A stretch of 64,000 nucleotides of DNA from contig JAUYNL010000070.1 of the NCBI GenBank assembly GCA_030696085.1, forward strand, positions 1-64,000. The letters run 5' to 3'. The notes under the pieces were generated by a model that saw nothing but the letters and a program-made list of their open reading frames with translations, did not search any database and was not told the DNA's origin. This document shows positions 53,949-63,338 of this stretch, one piece after another. The position numbers were made by a program, and so were the translations under genes. Within the stretch, counting starts at the first letter, position 1. The number at the start of each line of letters is the position of its first letter. This DNA is from Luteolibacter sp. Its GTDB lineage: Bacteria; Verrucomicrobiota; Verrucomicrobiia; Verrucomicrobiales; Akkermansiaceae.

Positions 53949-55548
53949 AGGTTCCCACACGGCGGTCGTTCGAGGGTTCCGCATCGGTCAGCCCGCCGGA
54001 AAGCGTGACCTGCGAATCAATGGTGAAACGGCTCGTCGAAGTGGCGGGCGACAGGGTAATCGGAACCCGGACGGTGGTCACCGCATCAGGGGCGAGAGAC
54101 GTTAGATTCACCGCCTGCATTCCTCCTCCGGTGTTGATATTGACGGTGGTGTTGACCAAAGTCTCAGTCCCTTGGTTTTGTATCAGAATCTCGACTTGGC
54201 CGTAGGGGTGACCCGCGTCTGGACCGATAATGGTGTGGGAATTGATTGCAGCGTCGTAGATGCCTGGGGTGCCGGCGTTCTCGATCCGGCCAATATCAGG
54301 TGTACCCACGCCGCTCTCGTTGTCCTTACCAGCCTTTCCGGTGTCGTTCGAATAGGTGAAGACCTCGACCAACGCCTCATGGACGTTGAGATCCTTCTCC
54401 GTCATGACTGCGGCGGTCGAACCCAGAACGATGGGGGCGCTGAACGAAGTGCCCGTGACACTCACCACCTCATCGCCAATGCCTGCGGCATAAATACCAT
54501 ATCCCGGGGCGGCGATATCGAGCGAGGAGCCAGTGTTTGAAAAAGCCATGATATTTCCGTCCGCATCCACGGATCCGACAGTGACCACCCCTGGGTAAGC
54601 GCCCGGAAGAGCTACCTGATCGATGCCGTTGTTTCCAGAAGGAGCGAAAATGAGCGCTCCCTTGTCGGTGGCATACTGGATGGCGTTTCGAACCAACGCG
54701 CTGTCCCCAAAGCCGCCCATGGAAATATTGATCAACTTGGCTCCGGCATCGACTGCGGCGATGATGCCCTGTGCGAGCAAATAGCTGTCCGATTGGCCGT
54801 TGTCATCGGCGACGCGGATATCAAGAATCCAGGATGCGGGTGCGACTCCAGGCGTTAGAGCATCGCTGCCGATGATCATTGAAGCCACTGCCGTGCCGTG
54901 TCCGTTCTGAGTCGAGAGATCTGCCGGAAGGGGAACCAGATTGATCGAAGTGATATTGGTTTTGAAAGCCGGATGGGCGGCCACGCCGGTATCGAGAATG
55001 GCGATCAGCACTCCCTTGCCCCAGTTCGAATTATCGCCAGTGATTCCCAGCCATTCCAGCAGGTGGTTTCCCAGGGCCACCGCGCCGGGCTGCACCGATC
55101 CTTGCGGAAGATCCGGAACATTCACCGGGAAGATGAACGAAAGCTCCTCATCGCCATCCAACAGGAACGCCAGATCCGCAACATCGGAAAACCCGATGCG
55201 CAGGGCGTTGAGCGCGTCCAGCCTTCCCAACAGATCAATCCCCTTGCCCATTCGTTTCAGGAAAGCCTCCATGGCCGCCTTATCCTTGAACACCAGCACC
55301 CGCTGACCCTCCAGAGCGCCCAGCAATCGCGCCTCAAGGTCGCCTGGCCTTGAAGGCGGGCGCTCCGCCTTGCTGAACTTCGGTGCGGGTTCATCCTCCC
55401 CCGTGCGATTTGAAGGAATCTGAGAAGCCACCGCCTCCCGCTTTGGCTCCCGTTGCGGAGCAGCCGTGCCCGCAAGCCAATACCCGAGCAGCGCGACCAG
55501 CACGAAACCCAATCCCAACAGCCAGTGGCGGACGCTCATCGCACGCAA
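53926..55548 (-). CDS. Membrane-anchored subtilisin-like serine protease (S8)
   Basis: The 540-residue protein starts with an uncleaved-looking or signal hydrophobic helix (about 8-28), a Pro/Glu/Arg-rich linker and a propeptide-like region (70-150). The S8 catalytic domain has Asp186 (ILDTGVAAHPAF), His217 (NGHGTAVASM), oxyanion Asn307 (PSGNNG) and Ser368 (GTSFSAP). A C-terminal beta-sandwich of the CARDB type (about 430-530) follows. It should act in the periplasm or outside. It is coupled to the downstream C39-like peptidase gene. Confidence 0.92.
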   Translation of the reverse strand: MRAMSVRHWLLGLGFVLVALLGYWLAGTAAPQREPKREAVASQIPSNRTGEDEPAPKFSKAERPPSRPGDLEARLLGALEGQRVLVFKDKAAMEAFLKRMGKGIDLLGRLDALNALRIGFSDVADLAFLLDGDEELSFIFPVNVPDLPQGSVQPGAVALGNHLLEWLGITGDNSNWGKGVLIAILDTGVAAHPAFKTNITSINLVPLPADLSTQNGHGTAVASMIIGSDALTPGVAPASWILDIRVADDNGQSDSYLLAQGIIAAVDAGAKLINISMGGFGDSALVRNAIQYATDKGALIFAPSGNNGIDQVALPGAYPGVVTVGSVDADGNIMAFSNTGSSLDIAAPGYGIYAAGIGDEVVSVTGTSFSAPIVLGSTAAVMTEKDLNVHEALVEVFTYSNDTGKAGKDNESGVGTPDIGRIENAGTPGIYDAAINSHTIIGPDAGHPYGQVEILIQNQGTETLVNTTVNINTGGGMQAVNLTSLAPDAVTTVRVPITLSPATSTSRFTIDSQVTLSGGLTDAEPSNDRRVGTYAPVGSQ

Positions 55549-55622
55549 TCAACCCCGGGATTCGGGAAAAGTCACGCCGTTCCTCAAACGCTTCTGGAAT
55601 CAGCCCTTGAATTTGGTTCGCC

Positions 55623-56195
55623 ATGGCCGATCCCATCCATCATCTCAAGCGCGTGATGAACACCTCCGTCCCGCCCCCCGACACGCACCGCATGCCCCCG
55701 CCCGCAGCGGACGGACGCTGGTTTCTGGTGGCTCTGGGCCTCGCAACCGCCCTGATCGGCGCGCTTTTCATCTGGCTGATGGCGCGCAGCTTCCTCCGCG
55801 CCCGGGAAATGCGCGCCTGGCCGGAAGTCGAATGCGTGATCCTCAGCACCAAAATTCAGGAACGCCTGCACGACCCCCAATCCCCGCGCGAATACCGCGT
55901 CGATGTCACCTTCGGCTACGAATGGCAGGGTGCCCCACACACCGGCGGGCGACTCACCCTGCGCGGCAACCCGTGGTCGTCCAATCGCGTCCTCACGGCA
56001 CAACGCGCCGCCCAATACCCGCCCGGAACCACCACCACCTGCCGAGTCGATCCTGGCAATCCGGGCTTCGCCGTGCTCAAGCCCGACTCGCTCGCTCCCG
56101 GCTACTCGATCTGGTTTCCCGCCTTGTTTGTCATCGGCGGGCTTGGCATCTCCGGCCGCGCGCTCCTGCGGCAGCAAGGAAAAACACGTTTGTGA
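55623..56195 (+). CDS. DUF3592 membrane protein
   Basis: The 190-residue protein has two transmembrane helices (about 32-55 and 160-180) around a soluble domain beginning WPEVECVILSTKI and containing the PGTTTTCRVDPGNPGFAVL segment, the typical DUF3592 pattern. The function of this family is unknown. The start may be at an internal ATG (MNTSVPP or MPPPAADG). It is followed, after about 200 bases, by the SNF2 gene. Confidence 0.8.
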   Translation: MADPIHHLKRVMNTSVPPPDTHRMPPPAADGRWFLVALGLATALIGALFIWLMARSFLRAREMRAWPEVECVILSTKIQERLHDPQSPREYRVDVTFGYEWQGAPHTGGRLTLRGNPWSSNRVLTAQRAAQYPPGTTTTCRVDPGNPGFAVLKPDSLAPGYSIWFPALFVIGGLGISGRALLRQQGKTRL

Positions 56196-56400
56196 AAATG
56201 CGGCGGAACTGCGGGCGATTACCGCCGCAAAACCCGTATTTCCTTACAAGGATCAAATGCGCACAGCTTTCCACAATCCTTGCCACAAGGTTTTTGTTGA
56301 TTGATCTAAATTTCATGGATTAACCTCGCGCCCCGCAGCTTCGTGTCCCGGCATTTCGTCAGACAGGAAATGCGCGGAACCATTTTCCCACCTAGACGCG

Positions 56401-59400
56401 ATGAATCCTGACCGAGCCACCCTCAATTTCCTCAACAGCTTCCCGGAGGAATCCCGCAAACGCGGCGAAATGCTACAAAAAGATGGAGCCGTAACCCAGA
56501 TCTTCGGCAATCATCTCTTCATCCAGGGCCGCGTCGAGGACGAGAGCGGCACCTTCCGCACCAGTCTCCGCCTCCAGGGCAACCGCTGGTTTGGCTCCTG
56601 CACCGCCGAGGATGAGATCATCGCCGGAGCATGCCAGTACGCCACCATGATGGAGCGCATGCACCGCGGCGAGGACCTCCCGGAATCACCTAACGAATTC
56701 GACGACACCCCCGTGCTCGACATCATCGAGGAAAAACTCGGTCGTGAACTCGATGACAAGGAGGCGGATTTCGTCACCAAAATCGAAAAGCGCTACCGCC
56801 GCTACGTCATTGAGGGGGAACTCCACGATCACGACATGGTGCGCATCAGCCCGCGCTGGGAAATCACCACTTACGAGCCGCTTGAACTCTGGCCGATGCC
56901 ACCTGGTGACATCCTCGAATTCTGGAACTACATCGCCTACGCCTTCTACAAGAAGAAGCTCCCCTATCCGGAGTTCATGAGCACCATCACCGATCTCGGC
57001 CACGTGCAGAAGAAAATGGCGGACTGGGAGCAGGAACGCGAAGTCGCCGCATGGTATGAGCGCATCGAACAGGTCAACGAACGCCCGCCGCAGGACGAAC
57101 CGATCACCGTCGTCTTCCGCCTCGTCGCCACCATCAACGAGGCCCGCATGGAGGTGAAGGAGACCAGGGCGACCACCTGGCTGCAGCTCCGCGAGAAAAA
57201 CGACATCGAGCACTACTTCAATCTCCACCACGAAGGCGCACTTCTGATGGACGCCTCCAGCCAGACCCTCTGGGAGCACTACCTCGCCTTCTATCGGAAA
57301 TTCGGCGATACCACGCTGGACTTCGATCAGGAGGAGTCCTGCCGCTTCATGAACCGGGTCTTCCGCCAGCCCGCGCTCAGGGGATACATCGTCAATCTCG
57401 ACGAAAAGGAATTCAAGGTCGTGGATGACGGCCTCCGCTGGGTCTGCGAGGACGATCCTTACGATGGCAAGAGCTTCGCCCTCCAACTCGTCACCGCCGG
57501 CGGCGAGAATGTCTCCCACTCGGTGCGCCTGCTGCCAGGCCGCAAGGAGCTCTATCAGTCCGATGAAACCGTGTTCCCCGGCCCGCCCCGCTGGCTGGAG
57601 GAAACCGACGTAATGCCCCGCTACCTCATCCCCAAGCGTGTCATCGACTCGCTCGAAGGCGTCGAATTCCTCCGCAAGATCGGAGCCACCCTCCCGGAAT
57701 CCCTGCGCAAGCGCGTGGTGGATCTCGAACTCAAACCGAAGTTCGAGATGAAACTCATCGCCGGCCTCACCGCCGCCGAGACCGAGCACCTCGTCATCGA
57801 CGTCACCGCCGTCGAGACCAAGGGCCGCCGCACCGAGCGCCTCACCAAGGACGGCTGGGAACTCTCCGAGCAACATCCCGTCAAGGGCAGGCAACTCCTC
57901 CGCTTCGCCCGCGAGGCCCTCTATCCTGTGCCTCCCATCCTCGACGAAATGGGCCTCTCCTATGACGAGAAACTGATCTCGTTCAAATCCCGCATCACCA
58001 AGCAGTTCCCCGAACGCTTCGCGGAGTGGATCAAGAACATGCCCGCCGATATCGAGCTCGATATCGACCTGCGCCTCCGCTCCATCCTCGCCGATCCCGT
58101 CACCGCCGCCGTGCGCTTCGAAGTCGTCGGCCAGGACATCGACTGGTTCGATCTGCGCATCGTCATCGACGTCCAGGGCGTCAACCTCTCCAAAGCCCAG
58201 ATCCGCCAGCTCGTCGCCGCCCGCGGCGGATACGTCCGCATGGAGGACGGCACCTGGATGCGGCTGGAAATCAAACTCGATGCCGACCAGCGCGAGGCCG
58301 TCACCCGCCTCGGACTCGATCCCTTCGATCTTTCCGGTGAAACCCACCGGATGCACGCCCTACAGCTCGCCGATCCCAAGGCCGCCGAGGTGTTCGATCC
58401 TAAGGCATGGGAGCGCATCAAGAACCGCGCCGGGGACATCCAGCTCGAAGTCAACCCGGACCTTCCCGATGGCCTCAACGCCACGCTGCGTCCCTATCAG
58501 ATCGATGGCTTCAAGTTCCTCGCCTACCTCTCCGTCAACAACTTCGGCGGCATCCTCGCCGATGACATGGGGCTCGGCAAAACCATCCAGTCGCTCACCT
58601 ATCTGCTCTGGCTCTTCGAAGAACAGCGGAAAACCAGCGCACAGAAAAAACCCGCGCTCGTCGTCTGTCCGAAATCCGTGCTCGATGTCTGGTTCAGCGA
58701 GGCCGGAAAATTCACCCCGCAACTCAAGGTCAAGATCCTCAAGAATCGCGACGACATCAATGTGGATTTCATTCAAAACCACATCGACATCCTCGTGCTC
58801 AACTACGCCCAGCTCCGCGTCTGCGGCGAGGAACTCAACGGCATCAAGTGGCTCACCACCATCCTCGACGAAGGACAGCAGATCAAGAACCCCGATTCCA
58901 AGGCCGCAAAGTGCGCCCGCGAGCTGGATTCCCAGAACCGCCTGGTACTCACCGGCACGCCGATCGAAAACCGCCTGCTCGACATGTGGTCGCTGATGGC
59001 CTTCGCCATGCCCGGCGTGCTCGGCAGCCGCGCCTACTTCAAGAAACGCTTCGACAAGCGCAAGGACCCGCTCAGCCAGATGCGCCTCGCCTCCAGGCTC
59101 CGCCCCTTCCTGCTGCGCCGCACCAAGCTCCAGGTCGCCCAGGACCTGCCGCCGCGGACGGAAGAAGAGGTTTACTCAAAGATGGAGGGCATCCAGCTCG
59201 AACTCTACAAAAACGAGCTCAAGCGCATCCAGAAAGCCTTGTTAGGCCTCGATTCCGACGAGGCGGTGAAGAAAAACTCCTTCGCCATCCTCCAGGGCCT
59301 CATGCGCCTGCGCCAGATCTGCTGCCACCCCGGACTCATCGATCCGAAATACCTCAAGGAGGAGTCCGCCAAGATGGAGTCGCTTTTCTATCTGCTAGAC

Positions 59401-59901
59401 CAGCTCCACGAGGAGGGACACAAGGTGCTCGTCTTCTCGCAGTTCGTCTCCATGCTCGACCTCATCAAGGCGCGCCTCGAACTGGAAAACCGCCCCTACA
59501 ACTACCTTACCGGCCAGACCAAGGACCGCAAAGGCGAGATCGAACGTTTCCAGACCACCAAGGACCCCTCTGTCTTCATGCTCTCGCTGAAAGCCGGCGG
59601 CTCGGGACTCAACCTCACCTCGGCGTCCTACGTCATCCTCTACGATCCATGGTGGAACCCCGCCGTGGAAAACCAGGCCATCGACCGCACGCACCGCATC
59701 GGTCAGAAAAACAAGGTCATCGCCTACCGACTCCTCACCCGGGAAACCGTCGAGGAGAAGATCCGCATCCTCCAGCACCAAAAGACCCAGCTCGTCACCA
59801 ACGTGCTCGGCGATGAAGGCTTCGCCTCCAACCTCGGCCTCGATGACCTGCAATTCATCCTCACCCACACCATCGACGAGGACGAACCCGAGAAAAAGTA
59901 A
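56401..59901 (+). CDS. SNF2-family DEAD/DEAH-like helicase
   Basis: The 1166-residue protein has a large N-terminal part beginning with a degenerate SWIM-like segment (FGSCTAEDEIIAGAC) and an SNF2 motor at the C-terminus: Walker A DDMGLGKT (721-728), DEGQ box at 823-826, LTGTPIENR, the C-terminal helicase domain with FSQFVSMLD, SLKAGGSGLNLT, and motif VI AIDRTHRIGQ near residue 1098. Bacterial SNF2 proteins translocate on duplex DNA; RapA-like or chromatin-like tasks are inferred. No restriction or phage-defence partner is adjacent, so a housekeeping role is more likely. Confidence 0.93.
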   Translation: MNPDRATLNFLNSFPEESRKRGEMLQKDGAVTQIFGNHLFIQGRVEDESGTFRTSLRLQGNRWFGSCTAEDEIIAGACQYATMMERMHRGEDLPESPNEFDDTPVLDIIEEKLGRELDDKEADFVTKIEKRYRRYVIEGELHDHDMVRISPRWEITTYEPLELWPMPPGDILEFWNYIAYAFYKKKLPYPEFMSTITDLGHVQKKMADWEQEREVAAWYERIEQVNERPPQDEPITVVFRLVATINEARMEVKETRATTWLQLREKNDIEHYFNLHHEGALLMDASSQTLWEHYLAFYRKFGDTTLDFDQEESCRFMNRVFRQPALRGYIVNLDEKEFKVVDDGLRWVCEDDPYDGKSFALQLVTAGGENVSHSVRLLPGRKELYQSDETVFPGPPRWLEETDVMPRYLIPKRVIDSLEGVEFLRKIGATLPESLRKRVVDLELKPKFEMKLIAGLTAAETEHLVIDVTAVETKGRRTERLTKDGWELSEQHPVKGRQLLRFAREALYPVPPILDEMGLSYDEKLISFKSRITKQFPERFAEWIKNMPADIELDIDLRLRSILADPVTAAVRFEVVGQDIDWFDLRIVIDVQGVNLSKAQIRQLVAARGGYVRMEDGTWMRLEIKLDADQREAVTRLGLDPFDLSGETHRMHALQLADPKAAEVFDPKAWERIKNRAGDIQLEVNPDLPDGLNATLRPYQIDGFKFLAYLSVNNFGGILADDMGLGKTIQSLTYLLWLFEEQRKTSAQKKPALVVCPKSVLDVWFSEAGKFTPQLKVKILKNRDDINVDFIQNHIDILVLNYAQLRVCGEELNGIKWLTTILDEGQQIKNPDSKAAKCARELDSQNRLVLTGTPIENRLLDMWSLMAFAMPGVLGSRAYFKKRFDKRKDPLSQMRLASRLRPFLLRRTKLQVAQDLPPRTEEEVYSKMEGIQLELYKNELKRIQKALLGLDSDEAVKKNSFAILQGLMRLRQICCHPGLIDPKYLKEESAKMESLFYLLDQLHEEGHKVLVFSQFVSMLDLIKARLELENRPYNYLTGQTKDRKGEIERFQTTKDPSVFMLSLKAGGSGLNLTSASYVILYDPWWNPAVENQAIDRTHRIGQKNKVIAYRLLTRETVEEKIRILQHQKTQLVTNVLGDEGFASNLGLDDLQFILTHTIDEDEPEKK

Positions 59902-60011
59902 GCGGCGAAGGAACCGCGGAGCGCGAACTCCAGTTCATTGCCTTTCAGGCCATGGGGAGACGATCTGTTTGACCCAAGGCAGTGGGGGCTCCGGGATGGT
60001 TTTGGCCGGGT

Positions 60012-61313
60012 TTAGCTGAAAATCGCGGTGACGGGTTTGCCCGTGTCGGCGATTTTGAAGGGCCGCCGGCTTGGCGACATCAGGACTTCCTCGTGGGAAA
60101 TGCCGAGCGCGTGGGCGATGGTGGCGTTGAAATCCTGCACCGTGACGATCCCATCCTTGACCTTGCCGCCCGCCGCATCGGTGAGGCCGTGTTTGATGCC
60201 GCCCTTGACGCCGCCACCGGCGAGAACACAGGAAAACGCCGAAGGGTGGTGATCCCGCCCGCCCTGGTGTTCGGTTTTGATTTCCGGGGTGCGGCCGAAC
60301 TCGGTGGCTACGACCACCAGTGTTTCGTGAAGTTTCCCGCAGGCATCCAGATCGGCGATCAAGGCGGCGAAGGCCTGGTCGAAGTCCCGGCAACGGCCCT
60401 CGACGCCGGTGAAGTTGTCATAGTGGGTGTCCCAGCCGCCGAGCTGCACCTCCACGAAGCGCACGCCGTGCTCCACCAGGCGGCGGGCGAGCATGCACCC
60501 TTGGGCGAAGCGGCCCGGCCCATACAAGTCGCGGGTGGCCTGCGGTTCCTCGCGCAGGTCGAAGGCTTTCAAATCCTTGGAATTCATCAACGCGACCGCC
60601 TCGCGGTAGAGTTCCTCGTAGGCTTTCACGTCGGCATTCGGGTAACGGCTGTGGAAGCGGCGGTTCAGTTTGTCGGCCAGCGAGAGCCGGCGCTCGAAAT
60701 CCTCGGGGGTGACCGCTCCGGCGCGATGCGAATCCTTGAGTCCCTCTTCCGGACTGCCGATCGGCGCGGCGGAGTATTTCGCACCGAAAAACCCGCCGCC
60801 GGTGAGGTCCGGCGAGCTATCGATGGCGACAAAACCCGGCAACTCGGGATGCAGGCGGCCACCGAGACGCAGCACCCAGGATCCGAGCGATGGATGCTTG
60901 ATGGTACCGCGCATTCCATAACTCGTGTGCATGATGTACGCCCCTTGCTCGTGGGCTCCCTGGGTGGAGTTCATCGAGTTGATGACACAAACCTTGTCCA
61001 TGACTCCGGCGGTCTTTTTCAGATAGTGGCCGAGCATCACGTCGTCCGCCTTGGTGGGAATGGCTTCGGTTTTGCCCATCACATCCTTTTTCTTCGGTTT
61101 CGGATCGAAGGTGTCGATATGGCTCATGCCGCCGGCCATGAACAAATAGATAACATGTTTCGCCTTTGCCCTGGGATTCGCGGCGGGTGCGGCACCGGCG
61201 ATGGTGGGGCCGAAAATCGGCAGCAGATGCACGCCCAGCAGGGCGCGGGCGGCATTCGACATGAAACACCGGCGGGTCGGTTCGTCGGCCTGGAGCCAGG
61301 GATGTGTGGACAT
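60012..61313 (-). CDS. DUF1501 secreted sulfatase-fold protein
   Basis: The 433-residue product has a twin-arginine-like leader (TRRCFMSNAARALLG) and the DUF1501 pattern: AKHVIYLFMAGGMSHIDTFDPKP near the N-terminus, VEVQLGGWDTHYDN and FGRTPEI ... GRDHHPSAFSCVLAGGGVKGG towards the C-terminus. The family is related to alkaline phosphatase and sulfatase folds and is typical of Planctomycetes and Verrucomicrobia. The ATG at 61313 is chosen because it places the signal correctly and lies seven bases after the stop of the DUF1549 partner gene, with which DUF1501 genes are usually paired. Confidence 0.92.
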   Translation of the reverse strand: MSTHPWLQADEPTRRCFMSNAARALLGVHLLPIFGPTIAGAAPAANPRAKAKHVIYLFMAGGMSHIDTFDPKPKKKDVMGKTEAIPTKADDVMLGHYLKKTAGVMDKVCVINSMNSTQGAHEQGAYIMHTSYGMRGTIKHPSLGSWVLRLGGRLHPELPGFVAIDSSPDLTGGGFFGAKYSAAPIGSPEEGLKDSHRAGAVTPEDFERRLSLADKLNRRFHSRYPNADVKAYEELYREAVALMNSKDLKAFDLREEPQATRDLYGPGRFAQGCMLARRLVEHGVRFVEVQLGGWDTHYDNFTGVEGRCRDFDQAFAALIADLDACGKLHETLVVVATEFGRTPEIKTEHQGGRDHHPSAFSCVLAGGGVKGGIKHGLTDAAGGKVKDGIVTVQDFNATIAHALGISHEEVLMSPSRRPFKIADTGKPVTAIFS

Positions 61314-61320
61314 GGGTTTG

Positions 61321-63207
61321 TTATTGCAGGAACAGGAATTCGGAGGACATGACGAGCGAGGAAACGATGTTGCGGCAGCCGTCCGCGGCACCGCGCACCT
61401 TGATTTCATCGAGCATCCAGGACATTTCCTCGTCAGTAGGCGGACGGCTGAGAATCGAGATGTGGAGGCGGCGGATTTTCTCCGAATCCGATCGCGCCCC
61501 CTCCAGACATTGATAGAGATGGGCCTCCGTGTTGTTCACGAGACGGTCCTGCACGAAGCCGTTCATTAGGGACAGGACCTGGCCGACGTTGGGCTCCCGG
61601 CTGGAGGCGTCCACCACCTCGCGGTCCGAGGCACCGAACAGATAGAGGAAATGGCCGCGCGGCGCTGGCGAAGGCAACTCGGAAGCCCGCACCATCGCAG
61701 TCGCGGAGCGTCGCCCGGCAGGCTTCATCATCATGCCGTCCGTACCGTGCGCATCGCCGCGGCCACGGATTTCGGAAACGAGCTTGGCGAAATAGGCGCG
61801 CAGTTCCGACTCGGTCTTCAGGGCGAGCACCTCTTTGGAGAGCTGGGGCATGGCTTTTTTCCCGGCGAGCACCGGCTTGCCATCCAGATAAATCCCCTCG
61901 TCGAGTGGACCCGCCGGCATGAGGTCGGGATCACCTGAGGCAAGCGTGATGAGCGAATCCCAGATCTGCTCGGACGACAGCCGCTGGATCTTGCGTCCGT
62001 GAAAGTCATCACCGCCCTCCACGATGGACGGATTCGGATTGGTGGCGAACTGGAAGGTGCGGGTGAGAAGCAGGGCGTGCTGGAAGGCGCGGAGGTCGTA
62101 TTTGAAAGCGGCCATCAGTTCCGCCAGCAGATCCATCATCGGTGGATGGTGGGTCTTTCCGGACGGCACGTATTCGTCCACCGGTTCGTAGAGCGCCTTG
62201 CCCATCACACGCTTCCACATGCGGTTGGCGATGACCGCCGGAAAACGCACATCGGTCCGCGCGACCACCCATTCCGCGAGATTCGTCCGGCCGTCGTTTT
62301 CGTCGTGTTTTTCAGACATGCGGATGCTTTTCCCGAAGGGCGTGCGGGCACCGACGATTTCGCCGGGTTTCGCATCGCGGTATTGATAATCCCCCGGCAG
62401 CGGGATGCGTCCCGCGCCACCGCCGCCAAGCGACATGCCATAAATCTGGTCCCACAGGATGCGGGCGATGCGGTATTCCTCGGAGTTGGCGCGCTCTCCA
62501 TCGCCGAGCTCCTTCCATAATGGCTGCATCAACCCGCGGCGCAGCGGTTCCTGGCCATGGGTGAAGGCGGCGAGTTGATAGAAATCATGTCTTTCGGTGC
62601 TGCCGAAGGGATCGTCGTGGCATTGCGCGCACTCCATGCGCTCGCCAAGGAAGATCCGCATCGTGTTGGAAAGGTTGTCCAGCGGCATGCCGCGGTCCCG
62701 CGTGTAGTAGCCGACTGCGGCGGTTTCCGGGTCCCATCCGTCCCCCGCGGAGGAGATCAGGCGGCGGGTGAATTGATCCCACGGCATGTTGTCGGTGATC
62801 GCCTTGCGCACCCAGTGGCGGTAGGGCCCGTTGTTGGCCGAGGAGCCCGCACGGCCGTCTGTCAGGCGCAGCAGATCGAAGGCCCAGTTGGTCATGTGGC
62901 TGGAATATCCCGGCGATTTCAACAGATATTCCACCACTTGCCCGCGCTTCGCCGGATCCTCGATCTCAAGGAATGCCAGCGACTCCTCCGAGGTGGGAAT
63001 CCGGCCGATGGAAACCAGGAAGGCCCGGCGCAGGAAAGTCGCGTCATCAGTCACGGGCGGCACCGGCAGCTTCTTGTTGCGGTAGAACGCGGCCACCTGC
63101 TCGTCGATGCGCCGCGCCGCATCCTTCAGCGCGGCACCATCCGGCAAGGCGTTTCCCGCTGCGGACAGACCGGAAGCAAGAATGGCAAAAATGAAAATTC
63201 GCATCAT
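61321..63207 (-). CDS. DUF1549/DUF1553 secreted protein
   Basis: The 628-residue protein has a signal peptide (to about residue 19) and the DUF1549 pattern (FLRRAFLVSIGRIPTSEE, MTNWAFDLLRL, RIFLGERMECAQCHDDPF) followed by DUF1553 (ANRMWKRVMGKALYEPVDEY, RTFQFATNP, LLMN-like end). The CAQCH is part of the family motif and is not taken as a cytochrome site. This pair (DUF1549/1553 plus DUF1501) is highly expanded in Planctomycetes-Verrucomicrobia and is thought to be linked to polysaccharide use, though its biochemistry is unproven. Confidence 0.92.
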   Translation of the reverse strand: MMRIFIFAILASGLSAAGNALPDGAALKDAARRIDEQVAAFYRNKKLPVPPVTDDATFLRRAFLVSIGRIPTSEESLAFLEIEDPAKRGQVVEYLLKSPGYSSHMTNWAFDLLRLTDGRAGSSANNGPYRHWVRKAITDNMPWDQFTRRLISSAGDGWDPETAAVGYYTRDRGMPLDNLSNTMRIFLGERMECAQCHDDPFGSTERHDFYQLAAFTHGQEPLRRGLMQPLWKELGDGERANSEEYRIARILWDQIYGMSLGGGGAGRIPLPGDYQYRDAKPGEIVGARTPFGKSIRMSEKHDENDGRTNLAEWVVARTDVRFPAVIANRMWKRVMGKALYEPVDEYVPSGKTHHPPMMDLLAELMAAFKYDLRAFQHALLLTRTFQFATNPNPSIVEGGDDFHGRKIQRLSSEQIWDSLITLASGDPDLMPAGPLDEGIYLDGKPVLAGKKAMPQLSKEVLALKTESELRAYFAKLVSEIRGRGDAHGTDGMMMKPAGRRSATAMVRASELPSPAPRGHFLYLFGASDREVVDASSREPNVGQVLSLMNGFVQDRLVNNTEAHLYQCLEGARSDSEKIRRLHISILSRPPTDEEMSWMLDEIKVRGAADGCRNIVSSLVMSSEFLFLQ

Positions 63208-63300
63208 GGGTTTTCAGACATTCCGGGCAACCTAGCCTGAATCCAGATGGAGTCAATTTGATGTTTCCTCGCAAAAACCGTGATTTTTTCGGCAAACCCT

Positions 63301-63327
63301 TGCCAGTCCGGGAACGGTCGTTTAATC
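63301..63327 (+). promoter_or_regulatory. Possible serA promoter
   Basis: TTGCCA (63301-63306) and TTTAAT (63322-63327) resemble -35 and -10 boxes with a short 15-base spacer in the 131-base region between the divergent DUF1549 and serA genes. The start codon follows 11 bases after the -10 box. Tentative. Confidence 0.3.
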
Positions 63328-63338
63328 CCCCTCGCCTA

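Noticed and set aside
56686-58356. Long minus-strand frame of 556 codons opposite the SNF2 helicase gene.
   Set aside because: It mirrors the codon bias of the true gene on the other strand; its Glu/Gly/Asp-rich composition and lack of any motif mark it as a shadow.
61321-63207. CAQCH motif in the DUF1549 protein as a cytochrome c site.
   Set aside because: The motif is part of the conserved DUF1549 signature, stands alone and lacks a cytochrome domain around it.
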